Source: Chaunax sp. Z400 (taxonomy: Eukaryota; Chordata; Actinopteri; Lophiiformes; Chaunacidae). From it: DNA of 64,000 bases. The stretch is from assembly GCA_037577475.1 (NCBI GenBank), contig CM075187.1, forward strand, positions 24,086,810 to 24,150,809. The letters are read 5' to 3'. The notes under the pieces were generated by a model, which was given only the letters and a program-made list of their open reading frames with translations, was not told where the DNA came from and did no database searches. How positions within the stretch are numbered: position 1 is the first letter of the stretch; the number at the start of each line of letters is the position of its first letter. Below, in pieces: positions 13,101 to 28,100 of this stretch. A program made the translations under genes and the position numbers.

Positions 13101-16100
13101 AGAGGAAGGAGGAGGAGAGAAGAGAAGGCCTGATGATGAGTGTGTGCACTTTTACATATCTTGCCTCCTTTTCCCTTAGAGTGGGGGTTAAACAAAAAGC
13201 CTCGGTAAAAATTGAAATGATAGACTCTCAATTCGTTGAAGTCTTCCTCCAAAGGATGAGGTTGAGAGAATAGAGAGACAGAAGCTGGCTGTCCTGAGAG
13301 ATGCACCGTGCTTCAAATTAATTAGCTTTTACTTTTTGTGCATCCTTCATCTCGTCCTCTCTCCTCTTCATCTTCCGTCTGCTGTTCTGCTCATCTCTCT
13401 TCATTGCATTGTCAGAGCTGCGTCTTCATGCAGGAGAGCGTAAGAGAGCCTCACATCCTTTCAGGCATGTCGGTGTGATTTTAATGAGCTCCAGCAACCA
13501 AAATAAATGATTACAACTGCTTCAAATGAGGAGGTGAGCTGAGGGAAGTGGGCTTTGGCTTTTTTTTTCTAGATGTATGTACAGACACCTCTGCTTGTAA
13601 AATGTGTTTTAGATGTAAAACACTACTATTTTGTATGTGTCCCCCAACTACAGCTGGACATTTCATAAGTGAGGTCAGACAGCAGGGTGTACTCTCTGCC
13701 ATAACTCAAAATGCAATATCCATCCATTGTCTATAGCCGCTTATCCTTTACAGGACCATGGGGGGCTGGAGCCTAACCCTGTTGACTTTGGACTGGAGGC
13801 AGGTTACGCTCAGGGCAGTCCGCCATTTCATCACAAGGCAAACACATAGAAAGACAAACAACCATTCACATCCAATTTAGAGGCCCAAATTCACCTATAA
13901 TGCATGTTTTTGGACTGCGGGAAGAGGGAACCCCAGAATGGGACTCAAACCCAGAACATTGTTGCTGTGAGACAGCAGTGCTAACCACACCACCATGCCA
14001 CCCAAAATTTAGTATCCACAGATGTGGACACCAACAACAGATACACTTACATTTCTATTCGCTGCAATCTGAGATATTCATTTGCAGACTGGTTCCACAC
14101 ATGGCCAGTAGAAAATATGTCACAGTGACTTCCTTATGGCAAGAGGAAGAGTTCCTTTTTTTTTTTTGTTCATGTTAGGCTGAATGTGAAGAAAAACAAT
14201 TGTATGACCAGATGAAACTGTAGCACCAATGATGGGAATACATAACATAAATACAATCCACAAAACAAGCAACATGTAATGGTATTTTGTTACGTTTCAG
14301 ATTGGTCCAAAGAGGAGGAATGACTGACTGAATTATTTCTTTTATGTTTATTTATTTATTTATTTGACAAGGGACAAATAAATAAATAAATAGAAATAAA
14401 ATAAATAATTCAGTTAACCAACTTTACCAGCTTTGCTCTGGCTAGAAAGTTATCTTAATTCTCATCACATTAGGCTCGTATATTAACCTATCCTTGCATT
14501 ACAGTGATGCCATTCAAAATCATGTGTATTGCCAAGAATTTAGTGACCTCGTGATTGCCTTTTATCTTTTACCCTTGGGCCTGCACTCCCCAGTAGAACA
14601 TGTTTTTTTCTGTGTGGAAAAATTCCAAAATCTTATGGGTAAACACTGTTTCCACAGGAAAAGCTTATTCCCAGCTTGATGAATCCTAAGTATGCAATGA
14701 GGCTGATTGATCACAACTGCATTATGTAGTGCTAATTAATCATATCTGACAATATAAGTGCAATCAGACTCAGGAAGGCCTTGTGTTTTGAAAGCGTCAG
14801 TGCTTTCCATGAGCTTGCCCTCTTCCTCTTCCTCTCCCTCTCTCTTACCTTGCGTACTGATTCTCATTTCTCTTGCTCCCTACCACTTCAGTGCTCTCTC
14901 TCCAGCCCTGGGAGATTTATTGTGCTCTCCTCTCCTCACTAACGCACACCGAGCAACTGAGAGAACTACAGCGTTTACCAAAATGACGACTGTGTCAGGC
15001 GTCTCACTACTTTGTCTTGTAAGCTGAGCATTTAATTTGTGGAGATCTTAGCATTGACAAAACAACACTAGTGCGAGCTGTTATGTATTGCATTGTCTAA
15101 CCTCTTTGATATCATCCCGCTGGAGATACTGAATTTGCAGTATAATGAACACTGTTTTGCTATCGGAGTCATCTCAGCCTCTGATGTGTCTCAGCTCTTG
15201 AAGTCTAAAGAGTCAGAGGCTCAATTGAATTAAGGAAAATGGAGCTACACATCCATTGTTTGTCTCTGCTGTTGAGACACATTTTTCTTGGCATTTCTGT
15301 GGCATGAATCTGATCCTTCTAATCCTCCCTGCAATATTTCTATGCCTCATAAGCTGCAGCGAGTAAAACAGTCATCTTCCCCAGAGGCATGATGAACATC
15401 CAGCAAGTAAATATGTTGAAGAAGATTCATTTTTCATGATAAAGCATCTTTGCACCATTAATTGCTGCCAGGTCTGCTTCAGAGAAGCTCAATTCCACTG
15501 AGAGGGAAAGTTTTGCCTTGTTCTGTGTTGACTTTACTCCTCAAGTTAAAGCCGAAAGTCATGAATATTTTACTCTTTATTGCGAATTTCGAGCAGTTTC
15601 CATGGCTGTGGAATTTAGCACACAGACAGCAAACACTGAGTCCTGGCCTTACAGCCTGTTGACAACTTCGGTGGATCACTTACACTTTTGTTCTGAATGT
15701 ACGCACCACTCTGTTGCTCTGGTTACATCCCTCCTTGGCCTCTTTTTCTATACTTCCTGCTGTCACATTTCACAGCAAAGTGAAACCCCAAATGGCGATG
15801 GCCTCATGAATGCCTGCACCAGGATACACAGCGATGAAATTTCACATACACAAAGTGTGTGCACAAACAAAAAGCATGCATATACAGTAAACATTTAACA
15901 CTTTTCCGGCACGTGCTCATAGATATTCACACCTACTTTCTCACTCTCAGCTTCTGTGCTGACACATCTTGACACATAGCGTCCAATTCACACAGGGCTG
16001 GATCCAGACTGTCTGGCACCTTATAGAACTCTCCATCTCCCTGTAGCCTCAGTCATTACATCCCCCTTGATATAACACCTTCCTCGTAACAAATACACAG

Positions 16101-18897
16101 TTTGTTGCATTGTGTGTTCATTTTCTTCATACTTCACTGCATCCAGAGGGACATCTATCCTCCTCTAAAAAAAAGGAGGTCAGTGTTTCACACGGTGTGA
16201 GGAGTGACTAATTGGTTTCATATTTCTGCTCCATTTCTGCTATAACCCTCAAATGGAGAGGCAGGATGCAAACAAACATAAACCAAACAGAGAGACTGTT
16301 TCTCAGGAGACTTCCTGGTGAAGTAAAGGAGGAATAAATATAAACCTAGAACTGAAACTTCAGATATCATCATGCTACAACCAAACTGTTCATACTCACT
16401 GACTTTCCTCCATTGAACAACTTTCCACTGAGGTGCAACAAGTAGCAGCAATTGATAATTGATAGGGCTGGATAGATTCAAATTAACATGTAAAGATACA
16501 TTCTAGCCAGCTGTTATACATATGGATTTATCCATCGTCCATCCATTGAGGCACGGTCTCACTGCCACATTACAAAGAGAGGAAGAACGCATTAAGTTTA
16601 TATGTATACTTGGGCTTCGCCCTGATCAGTGCAGCCATTGAACAAGACAGCACAACGATCTATATGGGTTAGACAGTGAGGAGAACGTTTGTCACACTTG
16701 TCTCACCCATCCATGCGTTTGTGTTAGTTGATGGTTAGCTGTTAGCCAGCTAGCTGGACTGTATTTTTCTACTCCTGTCATCTTTCGGCAGCTCCCACAC
16801 AGCTGTAGGTGGCACCGCCCTCCCAGATATATGTAGAAATATTTACGTTTAGATAGCATCTGGATACATAGCATCGCTTCTTTGTGGATTTGGGAACACA
16901 GCATGGCAACAGTGTTGACATGTGCATATATTTCTCTGTAAAGTATAATGTTGTGTCTTTGTATTGTAAGGCAACATGTTTAAAACCTGCTTCAGATGCT
17001 AAATGTTCCATCACCTCCTCCCTCCTCATCTTACCTTTAGGTTAAATCTGAATCCTGCTCTGCCACTCGAGCTTTTCAAAGTGTCACAGAGCCTGCTCAG
17101 CTGTCCATGGCTGGCCTGACAGTCCTCACTGCCAATCACTTTCCCTCATGTGTTGTTGTTAATAAAACGAAGCACCACACAGAAAATGGGTTAATTATGT
17201 GAATATCCAGCGGCTTGCAGCTGATAATCTAGCTACTGCAACACTCCCTCCAACCCCCCGCCGTCCTCTCATGAGTAGTTTCACTCTGGCAGTGTTGAAA
17301 AGGAGTGATAATAAGATGAGGAGGAGTAAAAAACAAATTAGGGGGTTCGAAAAGTTTATTTAAGTCGGACCACCTTGTGTTTTGTAGAAAATACAAAGAG
17401 GTCTTGTTGATAGTGACTCTTCTACACATCATTAGTGGAATGAATTCCTTGTAGTTCAGTATACGTGCTTGTGTCTGTGTTGATGCATGGCAGCATTTAT
17501 CTACCTGTGCTTGGCACAGCATAATGGAGTCGCTCTAATTCCCCACAATTCCTCTGTGGCAGTCCATGACCTTACCAGCTCTTCCACCCACTACGACCGC
17601 ACAGCGATCAACTGGTTCTCAAATTGCTCAAACTTTCCTTTCCCCCGGAAAACTCAGTGCCCCAATCAGTGTTCCTCCTCCTACGAGCCTCTGTGGGATT
17701 TGGAGAAGCGCTGGAAAATCAAAGTAGCTTGCAACATCAGGCCCTTCAGATGATCAACCATGTTTTCCATCTCCCCCATCTCCCCAAACCCAAGCAGTTG
17801 GAGCAAAGTGATAATTATCAGACAAGAACAGTTCCAAGGAAGTAGGAGGTAGCGCAGTGAGATGTATTTGCCAATTGAAGCCCTTGTTTGGCCCTGTTTG
17901 AGGCACAAGAGTGCTGCTTCCTGTTTTTGTGAGAGATGCTTTAATCTAATTAAAAGCAGATTAATAGAGCGCTGACTGGCACCGCTGGAGATACAACGGA
18001 GGCTTAGTGAAGGGAAAAACATCCCCTGCAGAATTCACCACTGTTCTGTCGCTGGTATACCGTAAATAAAATATTTGTCACAAGCAGTCAAGACTGTTGT
18101 GAACAGGAGTTCCTAAATGCACCCTAAAGACTGCTGTCCTTGTATTCAATTTAATTGGAGGGTTAAAGAGCAGAGAGGAGATCAGAACTGGCAGGCGTCC
18201 AATCAAACTGTCCCTCTTTTGAGGTTTTAAATTCAGTCAGAGTTACATTGCATATTAGATTAGATTAGATTAGATTCAACTTTATTGTCATTGCCCAGTA
18301 CAAGTACTCAACAACGAAATGCAGTTTAGCATCCAATCCGAAGGAGCAAGTAGTGACATTGGTGCTCAGATGAAACAAATGAATGGATAAATAAATACAT
18401 ATGTACATATAAACATAAGGTGTCTAATATGTTATCAGTTATTTATAACGCACATCTCATCAGATACATATATATGGGATATAGAGCTTTAAGTAATCCC
18501 TATGTGCTCTTCTTTCAAGTGAGAGAAGAAGAGGAGTGGAAAAGGCCAAGGTCTATAACGATTATTCATATGGCTATACATTTACATACAGTATATACAC
18601 GTGTACTATATATACTATACATGGCCAACTGACGTGAAAGAGATGAGTAGAATAAGGCGTTTAAACAGTCTAAGGAGACAAAAGTGATTAGGTATGAAAC
18701 ACATCCACAGCAAATCTTGTTAACTGGTCTATAATCACAAGTATTTAGGATTTTAATGTGTGTTTGATTTGAAGATGGGTTCATTTAAGCCTCGGGTGGG
18801 CAACTCATCTCATCCTCACTGCCTTTAATTTGAGCCTTATAAGCGCACAAACACACATATCCAAATCCCAATTCATACAGCTGTCCACAAACACTGT

Positions 18898-18945
<48 letters not shown>

Positions 18946-20372
18946 CATTTACACGCATCATAACTGCTCCGTCAAACTCTGACCATGAAGTTGGTATTAT
19001 ATGGCTATTAGAGCAGGTGTTGTTGTTTGGCAGTGTGTTACAGAGAGAGATTATTACCTGGGAAACATTACCTCAGAATCAGCTGCGTGTGCGCGCTCGA
19101 GTGTGTGTTGAAAGAAAAGCATGGACCGTCATCCTCCTAGGCGAGAGCTAATCAGAGTATCCATCACACTTCAGCTTGCTGTTTCACAAAGAGGCTGTAG
19201 GGAGCGTTAAATGAGGGATGGGCGCTGACAATGACCCAGACACAGGAGATCCCTCCACCGTCAAACACCATCACTGCCATCATCTCACATCCCAGATGCA
19301 GGCTGCAGCTGGAGACAGAGGGCACACTTGTTTCAGGGCGATAGGTGAGGGTTTGTTGTACCAGCAAGGTGGAGTTTAGGTTGTTTTAATTGGCCTGCAT
19401 TAAAGATGAAACACACCCAACATAAAAACAAACCCACAAACCACAAAATCCATTCACTCACAGAAATAATTGCCTCTAAAAATATTTATACTGGTGCTAG
19501 CAAAATTACCCAGCCAAAAATGGAGCAATGGAGCAATGGTGGGAATCACATGAGATTATCAAACTCACAATCATAATGGTGCAGATCGTCCTACCCAACA
19601 AATGCAACAAAAATAACAGTGCAGTCAGAGAAATGTCAACAAGCCTGTACTCACCCCCAGAGTCCAGAGGAGAGGTCTGATGAGGCTAAATAAGTGACAT
19701 CTGTGTGGGTGTGGTACAATGAGTAGATGCTTTAAATACTGCAGGCTGGTCATGTGGAAAAACTATAAAGTGAACACAGGGGGAAGCCTTTGGGCTAATT
19801 AAAACACAAGGAGACAAAACAAATGTAGATGAGTAACCTAAGAGGACCCTCAGAGACAAAACCCGGGAGATAAAATGAAACACAGCGAAGCCAAACTGTG
19901 ACACAAAACCACACAATCTTATCACACACAGGTTAATCCCTTCAACATATAGATGTTATATGCTGATCATGAGGGCAGTATTTTACATTTCATTGATTCT
20001 TTACATGTTTCCCTAGATGGAACGAGAATTAAATCTGTGTTTACCTGCTATATGGCTGCCAAGAAAATGCTCTATCAGGTCATCCATTGATTGTGTCCAT
20101 GTTGCTTTAGCTTCACATTTCTGCAGCATTTTTTGGTGGTTTTTACTTTTATTATTTTATACTAGTATGAACAGCTTCACATCGAACATTCTGCTCCAGA
20201 CATTAATGCGGCCCCAGCCTGTGTATGGTCATGTTTAAGCCTTATTCATTTCCCTCATCCACACAATAGGCCCAGGCCAGCCCACATCTTCCCCTCACTC
20301 CACATCTGCTTCAGTCTAATGCCTCTATCTCCAGTCTGTGCTCCAGTCACTGCCATATCTCTATTAATGCCC

Positions 20373-20429
<57 letters not shown>

Positions 20430-23400
20430 CAGTCCGCAGGATTATCTTGGCTTATTCCCGAAGGCTGGACAGCCAACCTCCAAACCCCCATCCCAAACTG
20501 CAGAGTACATCATTTATCTTGAGCTGCAGTGCATCAGTTTTTCCTATGGCAGACTGTAGACTGGTTTATATTCCTTTCCCCTCTTTTTATTACCCTCTCG
20601 CTGCCCTGATTCATGTATTTCTGGTGACTATTTACCAGACTGCTGTCCCATCACCATACAACATTCATCCCCCTCTCCTCTCTCTGCCTTTTCCTCTTCT
20701 CTCCATCACATATTATTGCTTCCCTACCTGCTCCTTTCTCACCTACTTTACTTTCATCCTCTGTCACTCTCCTCTTCTCCCCCTCTTCATTCTCCTCCAC
20801 TCTCTCACTTGTCTAACTTCATCCCCTTGTTTCCCTTTTCCCCTCGATTGTCTTTCCTATCACCCCCACCCCCATACATCTCTCCATCACCTCTCTATTT
20901 CTCATCTGCCTGTCCTTCCCTTCCTCCTCCTCCTCCTCCTCCTCCTCCTCCTCGCCTCTTCTCTGTTGCTGCACTATTTCCATGTGAAACCCCTGTCAGA
21001 CGCAAGTAAATGTTGCATATTGGGAATCAACATTAGAGTTTGTGGTGAAAACACACCACCACCCTGACAACCGTCCACAGCTTTGTGGTTTCTCTCTGGC
21101 AGGCTCTAGCTGTTGTTGGGTTTTTAGTTACCATTGTGTCTGTGCGAGGACGTGACTTGCCTGGATAAAGGCAGCAGGCACTCAAGGTGATGCTGAAACA
21201 TACGCCACTCTCACAAATGCACACACATGGAGTCAAACACTCTAATACGCTCAAAAGCACTTGAGCATCTGAGGGAGCTGCTAAACACAAACCTACAGGA
21301 AGCACAAGCGGGGCTTGGCCACTAATTGCAGCCCTCAGGTTAGCGTTCTGGCCAGCGGCTGTGGAATAATAGGAATTATAGGTAAGGTTGAGTAAGGTCT
21401 CCATTTAAAGCTACTTTGGTTTTGGACTTGGCTTGCCAGTCACTGTCTTCAACACATCTGAACATCTCAAGTGCATCACCTGAAGTTGCTTTATAATGTA
21501 ATGTTCCGACTGAAAAGCCATTTGTTCCTTCTCCTCGTTTTACTGTTGCCTCTCTGTCTCCCATGAACGTCAAATGAACATATTTTTAAGTGGCGACGGA
21601 GACGGGTTTCCATAGCAACCCTAGTGCGGCCATCACGCGCCCTTTCATCTCCACATATTGTCGACATCAATGCGTGGAATAGATTCGGCATTATCTGCTG
21701 GATTCTGTGTTAATGCTGGGACTATGGGAGGTTGAGCTGAGTGAACTGAAGAGAAAGATGTCGGAAGAAGGCGAGGAGGGAAAGAGAGATAAGAGAAGCA
21801 AGGAAAGGAGATAAATGCTCTAAGCACAGTAACAGACTCCTCTGTATCTGTTCTCCATCTGTAACCAACTTGCTACCATACTGTACGCCAGCATAAGACA
21901 GGCTCTAAAGCTGCATTCACATTTGGTTGAAATGGGCAAGACTGCTATGTTTGGGTATGTTGTTGTATGTTGGTTTTACATCATCAGACAACTCAAGATG
22001 GTGGCAGTGAAGTTTAACACACTGATAAACCAGAGAATTAAACAAAAGTACAGCAAACTCCATCATCCTACAACTCCATCCTAATTGTGCACTTTATATC
22101 AATGAGATGTGGTGCTAATTAATATTGTTAATTATTATTAAAGAGTATTAAAGGAAATACCAGCATGATATAGACTTATCATGGTTATATTACAAGCTGT
22201 AGCCTACTTTTGTATCTCCACCCTGACAGAAAATATTATAGTGCTATTTTCAGTTTTGAATAAAAACAGTCAATACAAGTTTGAATATGTAATTTACCAG
22301 AGCCAAACATGGAAGTAGCAGCACTTGGTCACAGCACAAAGCAGCTTAAACCTCACAAATGCCCCGTGGCGTTGCATGCACGGCCAAGCAATCTGTGCTA
22401 CATGACAGTCTTTTAAACAATAATGGGAAATTGTTATGAAAGGCTTCTCAATACCTCACACTAACTTGAAAAGTGACATATCTTGTCAATGTGTTTTTCA
22501 TCCGAAGGGAAATAACATCCACCTGACAGAGATTCTAATATACGCTATCATCTTCACCTCAGGCCCTGAAACACGATTACATTAGCTCAAGGAACACTGG
22601 AAACAAACAACAAGAGCATTACCACGGCTGCTCCGCTGAGATGCTGGGTAGCTGTGAGGCACATTCTTGAGTGAACCACAGAAAACCTAATAGAACGATG
22701 GCTCAAGAGTGGGAGGCCCACTGGCTCTGCCTTCCTGTGTAAAGTTCACAGGTTGTAGTTTGAGAGATGGAGAATTTCTCAAGGACTTTGTTGAAGGAGT
22801 GCTTGGATGTTTCATACAACTTGATGTCAGTTTGTGTTTTTGTTACTGGTGTTGATGTTAGAATCCCACAGCAGGACTTTGCCGGTCTATCAGCACAGAG
22901 AAGAGGAAGTGCTCCCCTGTCATTGGAAATGACTCACTGCAGGAGCAGCTTGCTGAAAATGGTCCTATTGTGCTAAATGGAAGGAAACAACATTTAATGG
23001 ACCAGACTTTTGGTAGTGCTGGAGCAGGACCCCCCCTGTTGTGAAAGGGCAAAGATGGAGGGAGGAAGGGAGGGAGGAATCTGTGCTGCACGTTAGCTTT
23101 TTGGCTCCAGTGATATCTGTCCCTTTCTGTCCGCTCTGTCTCCGATCTCCTAAACCACAGCCCTCGCACCAGGGCACCTTTGTGGCCCAAAGCTGATGAG
23201 TTTATGCCCAAGAGATGTGCCAGTTGCCATCGTCTGCTTCTCTTTGTTGCCATCCAACACACTAAGGCCAAACCACCATGTGGGTATGCTAATGAGTGGT
23301 GCCCGGGGGCTGCCCATAGAGATGCCAATCTGTAGCAGGGGCCAGCCAGCAAAAGAAGAGAGAATGATGCTTGGACACTGTCAGTCTGAAGAAGTGATTG

Positions 23401-25115
23401 GGCATCACTCCTCACAGCCTGGTAGTGCATTCTGTTCTGGCTCCACTCAGCTCCAAGCCAGTCAAGACAGATGTGGAGAGACAGGGAAGGCAAGCATATA
23501 TCACATGTTCCCATTCTGGCTTATAGGACAAGGAGGCCTGCATGTTTTAAGTCCACTGAAGCAGACCTCGATCAAATTGTATTTGCAAAAGATTGTTTGT
23601 TTTCTGTCACAGTGGGTCATCACAAAAATGACACCAAAAGCAGCGGAAAGATAGTTAGAAAATCAATTAAGTGTACATGTTTGTGATTTAAACCTAGTGT
23701 TGACATGCATGCCATGTCAGGGACTGATTACATTCACACCTGACTTTAAAATGCGTCTCAAAAATGCAAATGGGACGAAAACTTTTATCCTTCTGTCAAT
23801 GCAATGGTGTCACTGCCTAAGCCAGAGTGAGAACACGTGATAGTTACGACTTGTAGTTTATTTTTGACATTAAAGATCAATAATGCCCATATCCAAGGAT
23901 ACTGCCATTCATTCTTAACAAGTATGGCACCACCTACACCGGTTTATTTACATGCATCCCTCAATGGAATCCAAACATGTCCCCAAAAGAAAACAAAAGT
24001 CAAACTTCAGTAATAATACAGGGTTACGTCTTGATCAATTTGTGCTTATTTAATTTACCATTGAACAAATAAAGCCTTCATCAGGATATCGGCTCAATGT
24101 CCTCCTTAAATGTAGATTACAAACATAATGTGGTGCAAAGAATACTTTTACATTCATGATGACCTGTCCAATTTTAATCATCCACCATGCATTCAAACAC
24201 TGACAGTGTAAACTGTAAACTCCATCCATCCGGTGCTCTTTCAAGCAAGACATTTTTAAAAAGAAGCATTATTTGCAAACACTATATGACATAAAGCAGA
24301 ACTGTTGAGGGCATTTCTCATGCCCCTGGGAACTCTGCCAATTTACTTGTTTTGTTTATGTGGGTTCACCGCACCACCTTTTGGGTTTTAATGAGCCTGA
24401 GAGTCATGACCATTATTATATGGGTGGCATGCTACTTTTAATGATGTGCTGTTTTAGCCCTCGCTCTAGTGTGGCTCTGCAAAAGTCTTCATTAGCACTA
24501 CAGCACCCTCCTATATGCCAGCTTGTACTTAAATAAAGACACTTTTACATAAAAAGGGTCAAGTGTGCATAAGTTGCAGATGTGGAATGAGACCGGAGAC
24601 TCGATCACTTGAGGTTTTACCTCTGGAATGGCCTCATTTACTTATGCATGTGTGGTCAGCACTATTCTATAAGTATTTCTCCTCTCTTTTTCTCCCTATG
24701 TCATCCATGTCGCTGTCCTTCTGTGACACTTGGCTTCTAATGAGAGAAGCAGCAGAAATCTCCTTTTCCTACAGTACTGGACGCCACCAGCATTTCAATT
24801 ATCAAAACGTCAGGAGTCCAAATGTCACAGCCTGGGTGTTATGATGACATCCCTTTGAACGTAGTAGGAGTGCATAAGAGTAAAAACTTCTCCATATCTC
24901 TGTAGTCTTTTACTGTGCTGTAAAGCTCCCTCTGAATTGTAGAAAGTGATAGACCATCATGTCCCCAGGATTCAGTGGAGGTGTTATGTGCTGGAGCAGT
25001 AAATAAATAGAGATCGTACTGTACAGAGCTTCTGTAGATGGTGAAGAAACCCTGTGCATGTTGTAGACATACTGGATCGATGAACATAACTTTCATATGC
25101 TCAAGTGATGGTTTG

Positions 25116-25189
<74 letters not shown>

Positions 25190-28100
25190 GTACTTGCAGA
25201 GGTGTACATCCAATTTGGCACAAATGCAGCCAGCTATCCTAGAGTAAGGCAGATGGCTGAGAGAATTGAATCAGTCATGTGTGTGAGGTGTGAGAATCTG
25301 CGAGAACCTTCATTACGTCCACATACACGTATGAGTGTGTACGGCTCCTTCCTGAGCCGTCAGTTAATCCATTATCATTTACTGGCCTGTCACACGGCTA
25401 CACCTCGGCTTTAATTGCAGCTAATAGTGAAGCTCCTTGAACCAAGTGAATGGTCTAGCTCTGCGCCGAGCATCACTCAATCACTTCAACTTAACTTTGA
25501 CTGTAACCCAGTTTTCGTGCACTGCAGCGCCAAAAAAAGCCCCTTATCTTCAGTTCCCCGGCAATAATTGTGCTTCGCCTCAATTGCAGGAGTCGTCACT
25601 GTCGTCTTCTGCTTTGCGGAGTAACCTTCTCTCACCTCATTTAAGGATGAGCGTGGATCTCCCGAGCATTACAGACCGTCCACATTTATTTGTGTGTGCA
25701 GAGACAAAGCTGGGAGTCGCTCCGTTCGGTTGTTATGAAGCAGAGCTCAGCAGGAGTCTAATTTGGTGGTGTGTGACGTTTGCTGCGCCAACACAGGCAG
25801 TGGAAATAGACACACTTGTCTCACCTCACCTGCATTTGTGACTCTAAAATGTTTTCTTTTATATGTTTTCTTTCATTTTTGTTTTGTTTGTCGACAAAGT
25901 GTGTGTGTGTGTGTGTTAGGTGATTGTAAGAGGTCTTGTTGCTTTCTGCAAATATAATAGTAGTTTTTACAACACTGCCTGTATTTGAAAGCTATTTTTT
26001 GAATAGAAAATACATGTTATCTATGTTACTTCACAACATTATGTAGGCTGGAATGAGCTCCACTGAAACATAAAAATGCTGCTAACACATTAATCCAACA
26101 GTAACAATCCAAAAGTTGTGTCTACAATACTTGCTCTGGTCTTGTCTGCATCAACCCTTGAAGTGAATTTCTGGATCTTTTAAATTCTTCTCCATGTTCA
26201 TACGCTAGATAATAACATCGTAGTTTCGTGCCATGTGGGCTCTGTACAATGGGTTTATCAGAGGTTTTTATTGTAAACAGCTGCCTGTTTCGACTGAAAA
26301 TGACAAACAAAACTGAAACAAAACAGTTATGGTGCTGATGGAAAACCAAAACAATGAGCTGCAAGAGGCTAAAATGCTTCTTTTTTTTAGAGCAGGGGGG
26401 AAGAGCAGAGTTTGATGATACTTCTGTTGATGTTGATAATGGCTCCTGTTAATATGTCTTGTGAACATACGGCATTTTCAGTGCAGGATTTTACTTGTAA
26501 TAAAATGTTTTTTCATCGTGGTTTGAATACTTTTACCTAAGTAAAGGGTCTGAATACGCTTGTATACGCTCCACACTACATCCCTGGATACGTCTCTATT
26601 CAGATCATCTCATCATGTTCGCAGTCTGTCACAGAATGCAGGGCCGTGGGTTTCCCTGAGCAAAGCCAAGGTCACGTCACACTGACAGCTCATCTCCCCC
26701 GCTGAATTGTAATTCTGCCTAACAAACCGACAACGAGCAGGACCAGACGGCTAGCAGGAGATGTCTGATGACAACAAGAACAACACTACAGCATACGGTT
26801 GCCAACAGAGCTCTAGCGGGCCTGTTCTGTGAGAAGAGACTCGGTGCTGACATTAAGCCCCTGCTAAGGATGCTGCGTGGAAGCTGTAGCAGAGGTATTC
26901 TCTGCGTCAACAGCAGCAAATTCCACTAAGGATAAAGGAATTAGTTTAAAGGCCCAGTGAATTTCCATCCACTCTCATCCTCCTTTGAAGAGTGTGTGAC
27001 TTTTTTTGTTTTGAATCCTTTAATTGTAAAACACTAAGTTCATAAGTCGCTTCAGTTGGTTGCCAGACCGCAAGGATACAAAAAGGGGGAAATGTGGACT
27101 TTGTGACTATATTAGAAAAATGCTAGCAAAGGTTCAACATGGCTAACGTTTTGTGCAGAGAGAATCCACCTTGGAGATGAAGTATCTGTCAACAGTACTG
27201 CCGGCAAGATGGTCTCCAGTTTGCTGAGTGTGCACCCAGAAGGCCCAGAAATATGTGGAGCATGCAGAAAGTTGCTGAGCGTCTGGTTTGCAGCCTCTCC
27301 CCTCTTGTGTAGCCCCTGAGAAAACCTATAGACGTGATTCATGCTACAAGCACACAATAACAATCTAGGACTTGTGCGTGATAACTCCTGGTTCTGCTGT
27401 TCAAGATTTCTCAAGCAGCACTTTCAGACCTGGCAGTTTTTCCCATTCACATTCTGGGCCAGGCTTGGCCAGATCTCAGGTTGTGTGTGGTGTCAGAATG
27501 CCACAGAGATGAACACCCTGCTTTTTGAGTGTAACAACTATGTAGCTCTGTCTGAATGTGGCAATCTCAAAACACACCCAGGCTTCCGCTCCCTGCAAAT
27601 TATGGGTGTGAGATGTGGATTTAGAGGCACGAATTTCAGTTTGTTGTATTTCCGTTGAAGCTCAAAAGCACTGAAATGAAACACTTCCCTTTTCCACTGT
27701 TTTCTTCTATAAAAAAGACACAGTGTCAGTAAAAGGGAGGTTGTTAATTCATGCTATTCTACTTGGACCCAAGTCACAGTCATATTGCAAAAACAAACCT
27801 CCTGTTCTACATCTCAAAAAAATGTGCTGGGAGCCTCATAAGCCCTTGTGCTTCAATCAAATAGGGTTACATTTTTCATATTATATATCCTCGCCCACAT
27901 AATATGCTGGTTTTCAAACAGAACCTTGGAAATACTGACCTCAGAATACATGGGAAGAAACAGTGAGTTATATTTTCTTTAATCCGAGCCTGAAGGGATA
28001 GAAGAAAGATTTGAAATTGCTTGTGTGCTATTGCAGAGGATAGGACGGAAGCTGCTGGTGAAATGGTATTTCTGTAAAAGAAGATTTTAGCCAAAGCATC

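Noticed and set aside
15518..15898. 126-codon plus-strand ORF in the large ARVCF intron
   Set aside because: No recognisable domain, no splice partners and ordinary intronic composition; probably chance.
20447..21067. 206-codon plus-strand ORF
   Set aside because: Ser/Pro/Leu/Phe-rich translation of a pyrimidine-rich low-complexity tract with a (TCC)n core; no domain and no splice context.
24839..25213. 124-codon minus-strand ORF
   Set aside because: Contains a long His-Thr run from the (TG)n microsatellite; not a gene.
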